Counted from the stretch's first letter, positions 1-11,463 are shown. The stretch: 64,000 nt of DNA from Gammaproteobacteria bacterium (GCA_024742415.1 JANSYN010000005.1:186001-250000); one strand, 5' to 3'. Translations and numbers: made by a program. Notes: generated by a model not told the origin, from the letters alone.

Positions 1-847
1 GGTCGTAATCGACCAACGACACCTTGCTGTCGACCACCAGATGCTTGCCATCGGGCAGCTTGATCACAAAGTCGGGAAGCTTGCGCTTGCCCCCCTCATC
101 CCTGAATGCCGCCTGGCTTTCGTAATGTTCTCCGGGCTGCAGGCCCGATAATTCCAGTGCGCGTTCGAGTTGTACTTCGCCCCAGTTGCCCGTAGTTTTT
201 TTGTCGCCCTTCAGGGCGCTGGTGAGATTGCTGGCCTGGCTGTTCATTTCCAGGCCTATCTCCAGCACTTTCCTGATTTCCGATTCCAGTGCGGAGTTGC
301 CTTTTATTGACTCAGAGTGCACCTCGTTAACGCGCTGTTGAAAGCTGGAAATTTGCTCGCGAAAGGGCTTGAGCAGAGCCTCCAGTGACGCCTGGCTGGT
401 GCTGGTAAATGCCCTGCCCTTGTCTTCGAAAATCCGGTTTGCCAGGTTCTCGAAGTCTTTTTTCAGGCTCTCTCGGGCCTCGTTGAGCAGCTGGATTTGC
501 TCCTGGTGGCGATCCTCGCGTTCACGCTGCAGGCTTTTTAGCTCCGCATTGCTTTGCAGCGCGCCGTTGAGCTGGTGCTGCAGCCCGGCGAGTTCCTCGC
601 GCAGCGCGTGAATGTCCGATTGTTTTTCGGCCAGTTGGGCGCGGGTTTGCTCAAGTGCCACGGCCTGGCCATGAAATTCCAGCCGGGCGGTATTGAGGTG
701 TTCTTCTTTTTGCCGGATGGCATGATGCGCACGCCTGAGAGCGCGACGTGCCCGAAGGCTGCTCCACACGCTGACAAACAGTGCCAGGATGATAAACAAA
801 GCCAGCGCTGCTGCGGCGAGGATGATGGCGTCGATACTAGCGGTCAT
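1..847 (-). CDS. rmuC: DNA recombination protein RmuC (3' part cut off by window edge)
   Basis: Reading the minus strand from an ATG at 847 gives an open frame to the window edge, 282 codons without a stop, so the gene is partial. The start has a hydrophobic segment (about residues 6-28), then a long charged, Gln/Glu-rich coiled coil, then the start of the conserved nuclease-like domain with the motif LPDGKHLVVDSKVSL. That layout (membrane anchor, coiled coil, RmuC domain) is typical of RmuC, which limits recombination at inverted repeats. Only the N-terminal two thirds are visible. The next gene, glyS, lies upstream on the same strand with about 100 bases between them. Confidence 0.9.
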   Translation of the reverse strand, partial: MTASIDAIILAAAALALFIILALFVSVWSSLRARRALRRAHHAIRQKEEHLNTARLEFHGQAVALEQTRAQLAEKQSDIHALREELAGLQHQLNGALQSNAELKSLQREREDRHQEQIQLLNEARESLKKDFENLANRIFEDKGRAFTSTSQASLEALLKPFREQISSFQQRVNEVHSESIKGNSALESEIRKVLEIGLEMNSQASNLTSALKGDKKTTGNWGEVQLERALELSGLQPGEHYESQAAFRDEGGKRKLPDFVIKLPDGKHLVVDSKVSLVDYD

Positions 848-953
848 ACTTTCCCCCGTGAGGGTTCAGTGTACTGCATACTCTGGACCACGGGTGAAGG
901 AACCCTGCTGGATGCAGGAGCACCCGTCGCCTATTCATACACACTGCGCGTCC

Positions 954-3032
954 CTATTTGGCGACGACCAGCTGTGAAATATCCGCGACCTCCAGGAATA
1001 AATCGCGCAGTTGTTTGAGCAGGTTCAAGCGGTTGCTGCGCAGTTGTTCGTCTTCGGCGTTCACCATCACGGCGTCGAAAAATGCGTCTACAGGCTCGCG
1101 CAGCGCTGCCAGCGAGGCGAGCCCCTGGGCGTATTCGCGTCGCTGAAAGTGTTCATTTACTACGCTTTCCAGGGCGCTCAACTGTCCAGCCAACGCCGAT
1201 TCTTCTGCCTCTTGCAGTAAGTCTGCGCTTACTTCGCCAAATACATGCCCCGCTTCAACCTTCTCAAGTATATTGGAGACACGCTTATTGGCCGCGGCCA
1301 GCGCCTGCGCTTGCGGCAGGGTCGAGAACGCCTGCACCGCCATGACGCGGCGGTGAATATCCAGTGGCTGGGTGAGGCCCTTGGCGCTAACCGCCTTGAA
1401 GACCTCCGCCGGAATTGCATCTTCTTCATACCATGCGCGAAAGCGCTCAATCATATAACCCAGCACCTGATCGACGGTGCCGGGATCCAATGCGCCCTTT
1501 GGATAGCCATCGATAGCCGCTTCCAGGCAGTGACGTAAATCGAGGTCGAAGTCCCGTTCCACGAGAATACGCAGCACGGCCAGCGATGCGCGGCGCAGTG
1601 CAAATGGGTCCTTGGAGCCCGTTGGCGGCTGTCCAATACCAAAGATGCCGACCAGGGTATCCAGGCGGTCAGCCAGGCCGAGTGCGCAGGCCGTCTGGCT
1701 CTGTGGTAACTGATCGCCAGCAAACCTTGGCCAGTATTGCTGTGCAATGGCCGCTGCCACCTCTGCAGGCTCGCCGTCCTGTGCGGCATAGTAGGAGCCT
1801 GCAATGCCCTGCATATCAGAGAACTCCTGCACCATATCGGTCACAAGATCTGCTTTGCTCAGCAGCGCTGCGCGCTCGGCAAGGCTGCTGTTGCCGCCGC
1901 ACTCGCTGGCCAGCTGTGCAGCCAGTTTCGCGACGCGCAGTGTTTTGTCATGCAGTGAACCCAGCTTTTGCTGGAAGACGATTTTTTCAAGGGCTGGCAG
2001 GCGATCAATCAGCGGCGTTTTGCGGTCAGTCTCATAAAAGAAGGCAGCGTCAGAGAGGCGCGGGCGAATCACGCGCTCATTACCGGCGATCACTTTGTCC
2101 GGATCGGTGCTTTCAATATTGGCCACGGTGATAAAATGCGGCAGCAGGGCACCTAAGTCGTCCACCACGTGGAAGTACTTTTGGTGTTCCTTCATGGACG
2201 AGACCAGCGCCTCCTGCGGTACTTCCAGAAAGCGCGCCTCAAAGGAGCCGGTCAGTGCTACCGGCCATTCCACCAACCCGGTGACCTCGTCGAGTAAGTC
2301 CTCATCGATAACTGCGTGCGCATCGATAGCGGCGGCTTGCGCCATTACCTGTTCGCGGATTATGTTGCGCCGTACTTCGAACGAGGCGATTACATGGTGC
2401 TCGGCCAGAATCTGTGAGTAGTGTTCTGCTCGCTCAATCGCGATTGGACCCTGGCTGTGAAAGCGATGGCCATAGGTTGTATTGCTGCTCGGGCGGCCAA
2501 GCACATTACCGGCAATGGTGTCACCGCCAAGCATGGTAACGACCCAGTGCACCGGTCGCACAAACTCCTCGCGACTGGCGCCCCACCGCATGCGCTTGGG
2601 AATAGGCAGTTTGTGCAAACTGGTACGAACGATATCCAGCACGGACTCGGCCGCATTGGCACCCTCTTTAGTGAAACGCAGGCCGAGTCGCGCGCCTTTG
2701 GGCGTGTCAATTATCTCGAGCGCCTGCGTCTTTACGCCCTGCTTTTTGGCAAAACCGACGGCGGCAGGTGTCCAGTTGCCCTGCTCATCTCTGGCGCGGT
2801 CGGCGGGCGGCCCAAGAACCTCAGTGGCCTTGCTTTGTCCGTGCAGCGTCAACGCATCGATGGTGACCGCCAGCCGTCTGGGCGTTGCAAACCACTGCAC
2901 TTCGCCATGCGTTAACTGTAGCTCGGCAAAGCCTGCAACGATGCCCTGGCAAAAAGACTCGCCAAGTGACTTCAGTGCCTTGGGCGGAAGCTCCTCTGTG
3001 CCGATTTCTACCAGTAGCGTGTTAGAGGTCAT
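954..3032 (-). CDS. glyS: Glycyl-tRNA synthetase beta subunit
   Basis: A 692-residue protein, the normal length for the beta chain of the bacterial alpha2-beta2 glycyl-tRNA synthetase. The N-terminus (LLVEIGTEELPPKALKSL) is the family signature, and HRFHSQGPI and KDPFALRRASLAVLRI are also conserved. The beta subunit binds tRNA(Gly) and works with GlyQ to charge it. The ATG lies 3 bases after the glyQ stop, so the two are translated as one operon and are probably translationally coupled. Confidence 0.98.
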   Translation of the reverse strand: MTSNTLLVEIGTEELPPKALKSLGESFCQGIVAGFAELQLTHGEVQWFATPRRLAVTIDALTLHGQSKATEVLGPPADRARDEQGNWTPAAVGFAKKQGVKTQALEIIDTPKGARLGLRFTKEGANAAESVLDIVRTSLHKLPIPKRMRWGASREEFVRPVHWVVTMLGGDTIAGNVLGRPSSNTTYGHRFHSQGPIAIERAEHYSQILAEHHVIASFEVRRNIIREQVMAQAAAIDAHAVIDEDLLDEVTGLVEWPVALTGSFEARFLEVPQEALVSSMKEHQKYFHVVDDLGALLPHFITVANIESTDPDKVIAGNERVIRPRLSDAAFFYETDRKTPLIDRLPALEKIVFQQKLGSLHDKTLRVAKLAAQLASECGGNSSLAERAALLSKADLVTDMVQEFSDMQGIAGSYYAAQDGEPAEVAAAIAQQYWPRFAGDQLPQSQTACALGLADRLDTLVGIFGIGQPPTGSKDPFALRRASLAVLRILVERDFDLDLRHCLEAAIDGYPKGALDPGTVDQVLGYMIERFRAWYEEDAIPAEVFKAVSAKGLTQPLDIHRRVMAVQAFSTLPQAQALAAANKRVSNILEKVEAGHVFGEVSADLLQEAEESALAGQLSALESVVNEHFQRREYAQGLASLAALREPVDAFFDAVMVNAEDEQLRSNRLNLLKQLRDLFLEVADISQLVVAK

Positions 3033-3035
3033 GGC

Positions 3036-3992
<957 letters not shown>

Positions 3993-4144
3993 GCTTGTTT
4001 GTCCGCTTAAAAAGGCGGCTATTATACAGTCTCTTTCGAATGCATAATATGCGCAAAACGCGCTCCCCAAAGGCGTTGTGCAGCAGCTTACCTGTTTCAC
4101 CAAAGCACCCTAACCTGACAACTTCCGCGAATTCAGGGCGACCG

Positions 4145-4600
4145 ATGAAGTATTTTGAGGATTTTTGCCTCGGGCAGTGCCAGCATTCCCCCAAAACGCA
4201 CACCGTCACCGAAGAAGAAATTCTCGAGTTTGGCAGGCGCTGGGACTCCCAGCCTTTCCATACTGACAAGGCCCTGGCTGCGCAAACGGAGTTTGGCGGC
4301 CTTGTTGCGTCATCTACCCATCTGTTTGCGATTGCCATTGGCCTGTGGAACGACCCCGGCCTGCCCCAGCAGGAGCGCACGGCGGCGATCAGCGCACTGG
4401 GTTTTAATAACATGAAGTTACGCGCACCCGCCCGCCCCGGCGACGTATTGAAATCGGTGACAACCGTGCTGCAAAAGCGCGACTCCACTTCGCGGCCCAA
4501 TGCCGGTATTTTGGTGTTTTTGAACGAGGTATTTAATCAGGCGAACGCGCTGGTGTTTGAATTCGAAAGCGCCGCCCTCTACGCCAGGCGCGAGGTGTAG
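4145..4600 (+). CDS. MaoC-like (R)-specific hydratase/dehydratase domain protein
   Basis: A 151-residue single-domain hotdog-fold protein. The motif VTEEEILEFGRRWDSQPFHT near the N-terminus is the MaoC signature, with the Asp/His pair used for hydration of enoyl-CoA thioesters; FGGLVASSTHLFAIAIGL follows as in acyl dehydratases. The ATG at 4145 was chosen because the open frame upstream (to 3977) has no homology-like content and overlaps the divergent glyQ promoter region. The exact substrate cannot be told from sequence; a fatty-acyl-CoA or related thioester is the family expectation. Confidence 0.85.
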   Translation: MKYFEDFCLGQCQHSPKTHTVTEEEILEFGRRWDSQPFHTDKALAAQTEFGGLVASSTHLFAIAIGLWNDPGLPQQERTAAISALGFNNMKLRAPARPGDVLKSVTTVLQKRDSTSRPNAGILVFLNEVFNQANALVFEFESAALYARREV

Positions 4601-4627
4601 AAGCACTTCCACACAACGGAAAAACCT

Positions 4628-5434
4628 ATGAGATTTGTAGTTGCAGGTAAGCTGGTCGCAGGACTTATCGGGCTGCTGACCGGCGGTTTTATTGGGCTGG
4701 TTATTGGCCTCATCGTCGGCCATTTCTTTGATCGCGCACTGGGCCGGGCCTTTCAGTTTGTATCCCCTGAGAATATCCAGCGCATCAGGGACAGCTTCTT
4801 CGAAACAACCTTTCGGCTTTCTGGCTTCCTCGCCAAAGCCGATGGACGGGTGTCAGAACAGGAGATTGCCCATACGGAACAGGTGTTTGTGCAGCTTGGG
4901 CTCAACGCTGAACAGCGCAAACGTGCCATCGAGTGTTTTCGTGAGGGCTCCGCTGCGGATTTTGATCCTGAGGCAACCGTCAGCACCTTTGTTGCAGCCA
5001 CTGCAGGACAGCGACAGTTGGTCCAAACGCTGCTGCTGTTCCTGATTTCACTGGCGCACGCAGATGGCACGATGGAGCCCCCCGAGCACGCGGTGCTGGT
5101 GCGGATATCGTCGCTGTTGGGTATCAGTGCTGTGCAGTTGGATGCCTTGCTGAAAATGGCGCAGGCACAGGGTCAGTTTCACGGCTCTGCCGGGAGGCAG
5201 CACGCCACCAGCGCAGATGCAGTTACAGCAGCTTATAGCGCGCTGGGTATCAGTAGTAGCGTCAGCGACAAGGAGTTGAAGCGTGCCTATCGTAAACTCA
5301 TGAGCGAACATCACCCCGACAAACTGATTGCCCGTGGTGTACCGGAAGAGATGATCAAAGTGGCAACCGAGCGCTCCCAGGATATCCAGGCCGCTTATGA
5401 AACCGTGCAGCGCCATCGCGGACTCAAGACCTAG
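4628..5434 (+). CDS. djlA: Membrane-anchored J-domain co-chaperone DjlA
   Basis: A 268-residue protein with one glycine-rich transmembrane segment at residues 8-30, a central helical TerB-like domain (two repeats containing KADGRVSEQEI and AHADGTMEPPEH), and a C-terminal J domain with the HPD tripeptide in SEHHPDKL at about residues 225-232. This order is specific to DjlA, a DnaK co-chaperone in the inner membrane linked to envelope stress signalling. It follows the MaoC-like gene by 27 bases and faces trkH tail to tail. Confidence 0.93.
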   Translation: MRFVVAGKLVAGLIGLLTGGFIGLVIGLIVGHFFDRALGRAFQFVSPENIQRIRDSFFETTFRLSGFLAKADGRVSEQEIAHTEQVFVQLGLNAEQRKRAIECFREGSAADFDPEATVSTFVAATAGQRQLVQTLLLFLISLAHADGTMEPPEHAVLVRISSLLGISAVQLDALLKMAQAQGQFHGSAGRQHATSADAVTAAYSALGISSSVSDKELKRAYRKLMSEHHPDKLIARGVPEEMIKVATERSQDIQAAYETVQRHRGLKT

Positions 5435-5459
5435 CGCCTGGCATGCCTGCAGTTAGCGT

Positions 5460-6932
5460 CTAGAGTCGCCAGAATGCGGGCGTGAACAGCACCAGCAGGG
5501 TGAAGACCTCAAGTCGTCCGAGCAACATGGTGAAACACAGCAGGCCTTTGGCAACCTCATTGATTGCACCGTAGTTTGCGGCAACGTCGCCAAGGCCAGG
5601 CCCAAGATTGTTCAATGACGCCGCCACGGCACTGAAGGCAGTAAGAAAATCCAACCCGGTGGCCATGAGCAGCAGCATAATAATGATGAAGCAGGTGGTA
5701 TACACGGCAAAAAAGCTCCACACCGCACTGACCACCGAGGCCTCTACCCGGTTGCGGCCGACCTTCAACGGGATGACGGCGTTGGGGTGAACCAGCTGTT
5801 TGAGTTCACGTACACCCTGCTTGTAGATCAGCATTACCCGCATCGCTTTCATGCCGCCGCCGGTCGATCCAACGCAGCCGCCCATGAACGATGCCATAAG
5901 CAACATGATAGGCAGGAAAGAAGGCCAGGCGGCGAAATCCTGTGTGGCAAAACCTGTTGTAGTGGTAATGGATATTGCCTGGAACATGCCGTGGATCACG
6001 CTCTCACCTGGCTCAAGCGTGCGCGTCAGCATCAGGTAAGCAACGGTAACGGCGATGCAGATGAACAGTATGCTGAGAAAAAACTTCGTCTCTGAATCAC
6101 GAGCATAGGCAGTAAAAAAGCGCTGCTTGCGATTGGGCGACATCCCCTGGCGCCATGCCGTGAAATGCAGCCCGAAATTAATGGCCGCGATGACCATGAA
6201 GACGCTGCTGATCGTCAGGATAACATCACTGTCAAAGTGCCCCATGCTGGCGTCATAGGTGGAGAATCCGCCGATAGCAATGGTGGAAAACGCGTGTGCA
6301 ACGGCGTCAAAACCAGACATTCCGGCGAGATAATACGCCAGGGCGCAGGCCGCGGTCAGCGCCAGATACACCGAGGCCAGCGCCTTGGCCGTTTCGGTGA
6401 TTCTGGGCGTCAGCTTGGTGTCCTTTGAGGGGCCGGGTGTTTCTGCCTTATAGAGCTGCATGCCGCCAATGCCCAGCATGGGCAGTATGGCCACGGCGAC
6501 CACGATAATACCGATGCCTCCAAGCCACTGCAGCAACTGGCGATAAATAAGAATGGATTTGGGCAGGTTGTCCAGCCCGGTAATGACCGTGGCGCCCGTG
6601 GTGGTCAGGCCCGAAATCGATTCAAAAATCGCCTCGGTGGGTGTCAGTTGCAGTGCTTCGGTCAGCGCAAACGGCAGCGCGCCATAGAGCCCCAGCACGG
6701 TCCAGAAGAGCGAAGTAATCAGGAAGCCGTCGCGAATACGCAGCTCGTGTCGCACGTTTTTCAGTGGCAGCCACAAACACAAGCCGGAAAAAAACGTGAT
6801 ATTGAAGGCCCAGAGAAACCCCCTGACCGTCTGGTCGTCTTCCAAGAGCGCCAGCAGCAGTGGCCCTATCATGGCGCTGGAGAACACCATCAACAGAACG
6901 CCGAGGATTTTTATCGATACTGAAAAGTGCAT
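5460..6932 (-). CDS. trkH: Potassium uptake channel subunit TrkH
   Basis: A 490-residue integral membrane protein, rich in long hydrophobic helices, with the four selectivity-filter-like loops of the Trk/Ktr superfamily (for example SGLTTTGATVI, and the glycine-rich VGSTGGGMKAMR). TrkH forms the K+-conducting pore and is gated by TrkA rings in the cytoplasm. It starts 14 bases after the trkA stop, which shows co-transcription with its partner. It ends tail to tail with djlA. Confidence 0.96.
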   Translation of the reverse strand: MHFSVSIKILGVLLMVFSSAMIGPLLLALLEDDQTVRGFLWAFNITFFSGLCLWLPLKNVRHELRIRDGFLITSLFWTVLGLYGALPFALTEALQLTPTEAIFESISGLTTTGATVITGLDNLPKSILIYRQLLQWLGGIGIIVVAVAILPMLGIGGMQLYKAETPGPSKDTKLTPRITETAKALASVYLALTAACALAYYLAGMSGFDAVAHAFSTIAIGGFSTYDASMGHFDSDVILTISSVFMVIAAINFGLHFTAWRQGMSPNRKQRFFTAYARDSETKFFLSILFICIAVTVAYLMLTRTLEPGESVIHGMFQAISITTTTGFATQDFAAWPSFLPIMLLMASFMGGCVGSTGGGMKAMRVMLIYKQGVRELKQLVHPNAVIPLKVGRNRVEASVVSAVWSFFAVYTTCFIIIMLLLMATGLDFLTAFSAVAASLNNLGPGLGDVAANYGAINEVAKGLLCFTMLLGRLEVFTLLVLFTPAFWRL

Positions 6933-6946
6933 GGTGCTGCGCCGGC

Positions 6947-8323
6947 CTAGGAGAAAAAGCCGATGCCAACGGCAAACAGCTTTTCTACAGCCTTGATTTT
7001 ACTGCGATCCACCAGGAACAGAATCACGTGGTCGTTTTCTTCGACAACAACGTGGCCGTGCGCGATCACGACTTCATCGCCCCGCACGATTGCGCCGATG
7101 GTCACACCCTCAGGCAGGGCGATCTCATCCAGTGTGCGCCCTACCACCTTCGAAGAATAGGTATCGCCGTGGGCGGTCACTTCAATGGCTTCTGCTGCGC
7201 CGCGTCGCAGCGAGTGGACATTGTTGATATCGCCGCGCCGAACATGCGTGAGCAAACTGCCAATAGTAATAAGCTGCGGCGATATGGCGATGTCGATCTC
7301 CTCGCCGACCAGGTCAGCGTAGGCAGGGTTAGTGATCAGTGTGATCACCTTGTTGGCGCCCATGCGTTTGGCCAACATGGACATCATGATGTTGGACTCG
7401 TCGTTGTTTGTCAGGGCGCAAAAGACATCGGTAGCTTCGATATTCTCTGCATGCAGCAGCGGCGGTTCGGCGGCGCTGCCGTTGAGCACGATGCAATGCT
7501 TGAGTCGTTCCGACAGCATGCGGCAACGGCTGTAGGATTTTTCGATCAGTTTTACCTGGTAGCGGTTTTCAATGTTCTGCGCCAGAGTTGCGCCGATATT
7601 GCCACCACCGGCGATCATCACCCTTTTATAGGGCTTGTCAACGCTGCGCAACTCGGATGTCACCGCACGGATGTGGTCTTTTGCGGCGATGAAAAAAACC
7701 TCATCACCTGCCTGAACTACTGTATCCCCCTCGGGGATGATGGGGCGATCCTGGCGAAAGATGGCCGCGACGCGTGTATCGACTTTGGGCATGTGCTGGC
7801 GAATTTCGCGCAGCTCGTGGCCTACAATGGGCCCCCCGTAAACGGCTTTTACAGCAACCAGTTGAACGCGGCCATCGGCAAAATCCAGTACCTGCAGCGC
7901 GCCGGGGTTGGAGATCAAACGTTCAATGCTCTGCGTGACAAGCTGCTCCGGGCCAATGATGACGTCGACCGGAATGTGGTCGCGGTTGAACAGGCGATCC
8001 TGCTCTTTTAAATAGTTGGGTGAGCGCACGCGGCAGATCTTTTTGGTGGTCCCGTAGAGCGTATGCGCGACCTGGCAGGCCATCATGTTGATCTCGTCAC
8101 TGTTGGTTACAGCAACAAGCATATCGGCGTCCTGCGCGCCCGCTTTTTCCAGGACATTGGGGTGAGATGCGCCGCCTACTACCGTGCCAATGTCCAGACG
8201 ATCTTGCAGAGCACGGAGTTTTTCGCCGTCTGTGTCGACAACGGTGATGTCGTTTTGCTCGTTAGCCAAATGCTCGGCGAGCGTACCGCCGACCTGTCCA
8301 GCGCCGAGAATAATTATCTTCAT
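6947..8323 (-). CDS. trkA: Trk system potassium uptake protein TrkA
   Basis: A 458-residue cytoplasmic NAD(H)-binding regulator of TrkH. Two tandem Rossmann-fold modules are visible: [17 protein letters not shown] at the N-terminus and [18 protein letters not shown] at about residue 232, each followed by a TrkA-C ligand domain. This duplicated layout and length are standard for gammaproteobacterial TrkA. It sits between rsmB and trkH in the def-fmt-rsmB-trkA-trkH run, the same order as in Pseudomonas apart from the adjacent trkH. Confidence 0.97.
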   Translation of the reverse strand: MKIIILGAGQVGGTLAEHLANEQNDITVVDTDGEKLRALQDRLDIGTVVGGASHPNVLEKAGAQDADMLVAVTNSDEINMMACQVAHTLYGTTKKICRVRSPNYLKEQDRLFNRDHIPVDVIIGPEQLVTQSIERLISNPGALQVLDFADGRVQLVAVKAVYGGPIVGHELREIRQHMPKVDTRVAAIFRQDRPIIPEGDTVVQAGDEVFFIAAKDHIRAVTSELRSVDKPYKRVMIAGGGNIGATLAQNIENRYQVKLIEKSYSRCRMLSERLKHCIVLNGSAAEPPLLHAENIEATDVFCALTNNDESNIMMSMLAKRMGANKVITLITNPAYADLVGEEIDIAISPQLITIGSLLTHVRRGDINNVHSLRRGAAEAIEVTAHGDTYSSKVVGRTLDEIALPEGVTIGAIVRGDEVVIAHGHVVVEENDHVILFLVDRSKIKAVEKLFAVGIGFFS

Positions 8324-8427
8324 GTCTCGGGTGGTTTATTCCTGAGTGGGGGCCCCACGTTCCCCCGCACGATAAAGAAAAGCCCCGGTGAATGTAAGTC
8401 TCGGTGGGGCGAAATAGTGCACAAGTG

Positions 8428-9723
8428 CTAGGTGGTTTTTTCGAGCAGGCTGTAGAACAGGCCATCGTGCGCCCCACGCGTTGGCAGCAGCTGTCTTCCA
8501 CACGCTGCGGGCTCGCCCCAGGCAACGTTGATGGGTTGTAATCGGGCGTCCTGGTGAGAGTCCAGAAAATGCCGGATAACGGCGCTGTTTTCTTCGTCCA
8601 GAATTGAGCAGGTCGCATAGAGCAGCACACCGCCCGGGCGAAGCAAAGGCCACAGCCCTGCAAGAATGTGCCGCTGTTGTTCGGCAAACTGCGCGATATC
8701 GCTGTCGCGTCGCAGTAGCAGAATATCGGGATAGCGCCTGATGACGCCCGTTGCCGAGCAGGGCGCGTCGATTAATATGCGATCAAACAGCGCCGAGCCG
8801 ATCGCTTTCGGCGGCTTGCTGGCATCACCTGCGATGACCGTGGCGGATAGTGACAGGCGCTGCAGGTTCTCGTGCACGCGCTTTAATCGCTGTGCGTCAC
8901 TGTCCATGGCAACCAGCTCTTTGAGAGCCGGTTGCCGCTCAATGATATGGCAGGCCTTGCCGCCGGGTGCGGCGCAGGCATCGAGGATTCGCTCGCCCGG
9001 TTGAGTGTCGAGCAGGCTTGCTGCAACCTGCGCGGCTTCATCCTGCACGCTGGCCGCGCCCTTAGCAAAGCCAGGCAAGGCCTGGACATCCACGGCGTCT
9101 TGCAAATAAATGGCGTGTTCGCTGATATCACCTGCGTGGGCCTTGTGCGCTGTTGCGGCCAACTGTTGCAGATACTCGGCACGGGTTGATTGTTGGGCAT
9201 TGACGCGCAGCGTCAGGGGCGGCTGTGAGCTGGTTGCAGCGAATATATCCGCCGCCCGGGCGGGCCATTGTGCAGTGACGGCGTTATACAGCCATTGTGG
9301 CTGGGCAGTTGCGGCTGCGGGTTCCAGTTCTGCCAGCAGGTCGTCCTGCTCGCGCAGGAAGCGGCGCAGAATCGCGTTGGTGAGCCCCTTTGCCCAGGGC
9401 TTCTTCAAGGCTTTTATGGCATCTACGGTTGCCGCTACTGCGGCGTGATCCGGGATGCGGGTATCCAGCAGCTGGTAAATGCCCACCATCAGCAAACCGG
9501 TGACATCGCGGTCTTTATCGCGCAGGGGTTTATCCAGTAGCTGAGCCAGAATGGCCAGCAACCGTGGTGACATGCGCAAGCTGCCATAGACGAGCTGGCG
9601 CACCAGCGGCCTATCCCGGTCACTGACGGTGCGCAGCCGCTCCGGCAGTGACTGTGCCAGAGACGTGCCGGCTAGCACGTCTCGCAACACCAGTGCAGCC
9701 GCTGCGCGCGCATCAAAACTCAT
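8428..9723 (-). CDS. rsmB: 16S rRNA m5C967 methyltransferase RsmB
   Basis: A 431-residue protein with an N-terminal NusB-like RNA-binding domain and a C-terminal SAM-dependent methyltransferase domain. Motifs include LDACAAPGGKACHI (SAM binding, about residue 247), DAPCSATGVIRRYPDI with the PC dipeptide, and the catalytic cysteine in YATCSILDEEN. RsmB methylates C967 of 16S rRNA. Its ATG overlaps the fmt stop by four bases, so the two are translationally coupled. A 104-base spacer with a GTGGGGGCCCCAC palindrome (8347-8359) separates it from trkA. Confidence 0.96.
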   Translation of the reverse strand: MSFDARAAAALVLRDVLAGTSLAQSLPERLRTVSDRDRPLVRQLVYGSLRMSPRLLAILAQLLDKPLRDKDRDVTGLLMVGIYQLLDTRIPDHAAVAATVDAIKALKKPWAKGLTNAILRRFLREQDDLLAELEPAAATAQPQWLYNAVTAQWPARAADIFAATSSQPPLTLRVNAQQSTRAEYLQQLAATAHKAHAGDISEHAIYLQDAVDVQALPGFAKGAASVQDEAAQVAASLLDTQPGERILDACAAPGGKACHIIERQPALKELVAMDSDAQRLKRVHENLQRLSLSATVIAGDASKPPKAIGSALFDRILIDAPCSATGVIRRYPDILLLRRDSDIAQFAEQQRHILAGLWPLLRPGGVLLYATCSILDEENSAVIRHFLDSHQDARLQPINVAWGEPAACGRQLLPTRGAHDGLFYSLLEKTT

Positions 9724-10676
9724 GGTGCATGCATCAATACGGTGCCCGCACTGAAGAGTTCGCGTTTGGCATTAAGCACCTCTTGCGCCGCAAGGGCACG
9801 GGCGCCGGGAAGTTGCAGTACAGTGATGCGAAGCTGGCCCTGGCCACAGCGCACAGTAATGCCGTTGTTGTCCGCCGAAATGACACTACCGGGCGCTAGT
9901 GCTGAACGGGATGGCTCTGCCACGGCCTGCCAGACCTTGATGCGCAGATCGCCTAGCGCGGTAAAGCACACCGGGAACGGGTTAAAGGCGCGCACGGCGC
10001 GTTCGAGGTCGTCGGCTGAGCGCTCCCAGTCTATGGCAGCCTCCGCTTTACTGATTTTTTCGGCGTAGCACGTCAGATCGTCATCTTGAGTTTCGGCCCG
10101 GGCCTGGAACGCCGGCAGGTCAGCCAATACCTCGAGCAGCAAATCCGGGCCAATGAGGGCCAGTTCATCCTGCAGCGTGGCACTGGAGTGCTGGCCAATC
10201 GCGCATGAGCGTTTGGCCAGCATCGGGCCGGTATCCAGCCCGGCATCCATCTGCATGATGGTGATGCCAGTGGTTGCATCGCCCGCCTCGATGGCACGCT
10301 GGATGGGTGCGGCTCCGCGCCATCGCGGCAGTAAAGAGGCGTGAACATTCAGGCAACCCTGCCGTGGCACGTCCAGAATCGCCTGCGGCAAAATGAGGCC
10401 GTAGGCCACAACCACCAGCACGTCGGCTTGGTGTGTTTTGAACTGAGCGATGGCTTCGGGTGTTTTCAGGCTGGGAGGCTGGATAACGTCGATACCCGCG
10501 CTAAGTGCAAGCGCTTTAACGGGGCTTGCGCGCAAGCTCTTGCCGCGCCCTGCTGCCCGGTCAGGCTGCGTGTAAACCGCGATAAGTTGGTGCTCGCTAT
10601 CAACAAGAGCTCTTAAATGCAGGGCCGAAAACTCCGGGGTGCCGGCAAAGACAATACGCAGGGGGGCGTTAGACAT
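9720..10676 (-). CDS. fmt: Methionyl-tRNA formyltransferase
   Basis: A 318-residue enzyme that formylates initiator Met-tRNA using 10-formyl-tetrahydrofolate. The catalytic block NVHASLLPRWRGAAPI (Asn, His) and MQMDAGLDTGPML (Asp) are present, followed by the C-terminal OB-like tRNA-binding domain. It begins six bases after def, so def and fmt form the classic formylation/deformylation pair, and it overlaps rsmB by four bases. Confidence 0.97.
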   Translation of the reverse strand: MSNAPLRIVFAGTPEFSALHLRALVDSEHQLIAVYTQPDRAAGRGKSLRASPVKALALSAGIDVIQPPSLKTPEAIAQFKTHQADVLVVVAYGLILPQAILDVPRQGCLNVHASLLPRWRGAAPIQRAIEAGDATTGITIMQMDAGLDTGPMLAKRSCAIGQHSSATLQDELALIGPDLLLEVLADLPAFQARAETQDDDLTCYAEKISKAEAAIDWERSADDLERAVRAFNPFPVCFTALGDLRIKVWQAVAEPSRSALAPGSVISADNNGITVRCGQGQLRITVLQLPGARALAAQEVLNAKRELFSAGTVLMHAP

Positions 10677-10681
10677 CAGCT

Positions 10682-11188
10682 TCAGGCGCGTCTACGGTGT
10701 TCTTTTTCGAGCTTTTTGCGAATGCGCTGGCGCTTCAGGGGTGTGAGGTAGTCAACGAACAGTTTCCCGTCCAGGTGGTCAATTTCATGCTGCAGGCAGA
10801 TGGCCGCCAGGCCGTCCAGCTCGCGGGTAAACGTGTTGCCGTCCCGATCGAGTGCAGTGACGGCAACGCGCTGCGGCCGGCTGACGGTCTCGTAGTAGCC
10901 GGGCACCGACAGGCAGCCCTCATCATATTCACCGAGTTGCTCGTCGATGACGGTGACCTCGGGGTTGATATAGACCTGCGGGTCGCTTTGGTCATCAGAG
11001 ATATCCATAACCAGCAGGCGCTGATGCACGTTGACCTGGGTAGCCGCCAGCCCGATGCCCGGAGCGGCGTACATTGTCTCAAACAGGTCGTCGATCAGGG
11101 TACGCGTCTTTGCGTCGACTTCGGCAACAGGCTCAGCCCGCGTGCGCAGGCGGGGATCGGGGAATTCGAGAATTTCCAGTATTGCCAT
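10682..11188 (-). CDS. def: Peptide deformylase
   Basis: A 168-residue metalloenzyme that removes the N-formyl group from new proteins. All three family motifs are visible: [18 protein letters not shown] (metal-ligand Cys) and QHEIDHLDG (HExxH). The C-terminus is a basic helix. It is the first gene of the minus-strand def-fmt-rsmB-trkA-trkH operon and is divergent from the LysM gene at 11464, so the 275-base gap should hold promoters for both; on the minus strand a TATACT box is visible near 11290. Confidence 0.97.
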   Translation of the reverse strand: MAILEILEFPDPRLRTRAEPVAEVDAKTRTLIDDLFETMYAAPGIGLAATQVNVHQRLLVMDISDDQSDPQVYINPEVTVIDEQLGEYDEGCLSVPGYYETVSRPQRVAVTALDRDGNTFTRELDGLAAICLQHEIDHLDGKLFVDYLTPLKRQRIRKKLEKEHRRRA

Positions 11189-11463
11189 GGTCTTGGGGCC
11201 TCATTTGGAGGCCTTGGGTGGCCGAAATTGGCTGCGTGAATTAATAACATTTGGCTTGCCAGCAATTCATACCAGCAGCAAACTGTGTCTAGTATACAAC
11301 TTGTGATTATGGGGTGCCTAGCGCACAGCTCGAATGGGCGCGTGCTGCAGGTGAATCACAGGCATAACGCGGTATTACCTGGCCTACAGGGCGGGTGTCG
11401 CGGACAGGCAGGGGCAACATGCCTGCCTCCGGCCGCATTTTAAGACCAACAGGGACGCAAACA

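Noticed and set aside
3993-4103. 37-residue N-terminal extension of GlyQ
   Set aside because: No family counterpart, overlaps the promoter region of the divergent gene; the inner ATG matches the usual length.
8347-8359. GTGGGGGCCCCAC palindrome as a terminator between rsmB and trkA
   Set aside because: No T run follows and the genes appear to form one operon; left as a minor structure.
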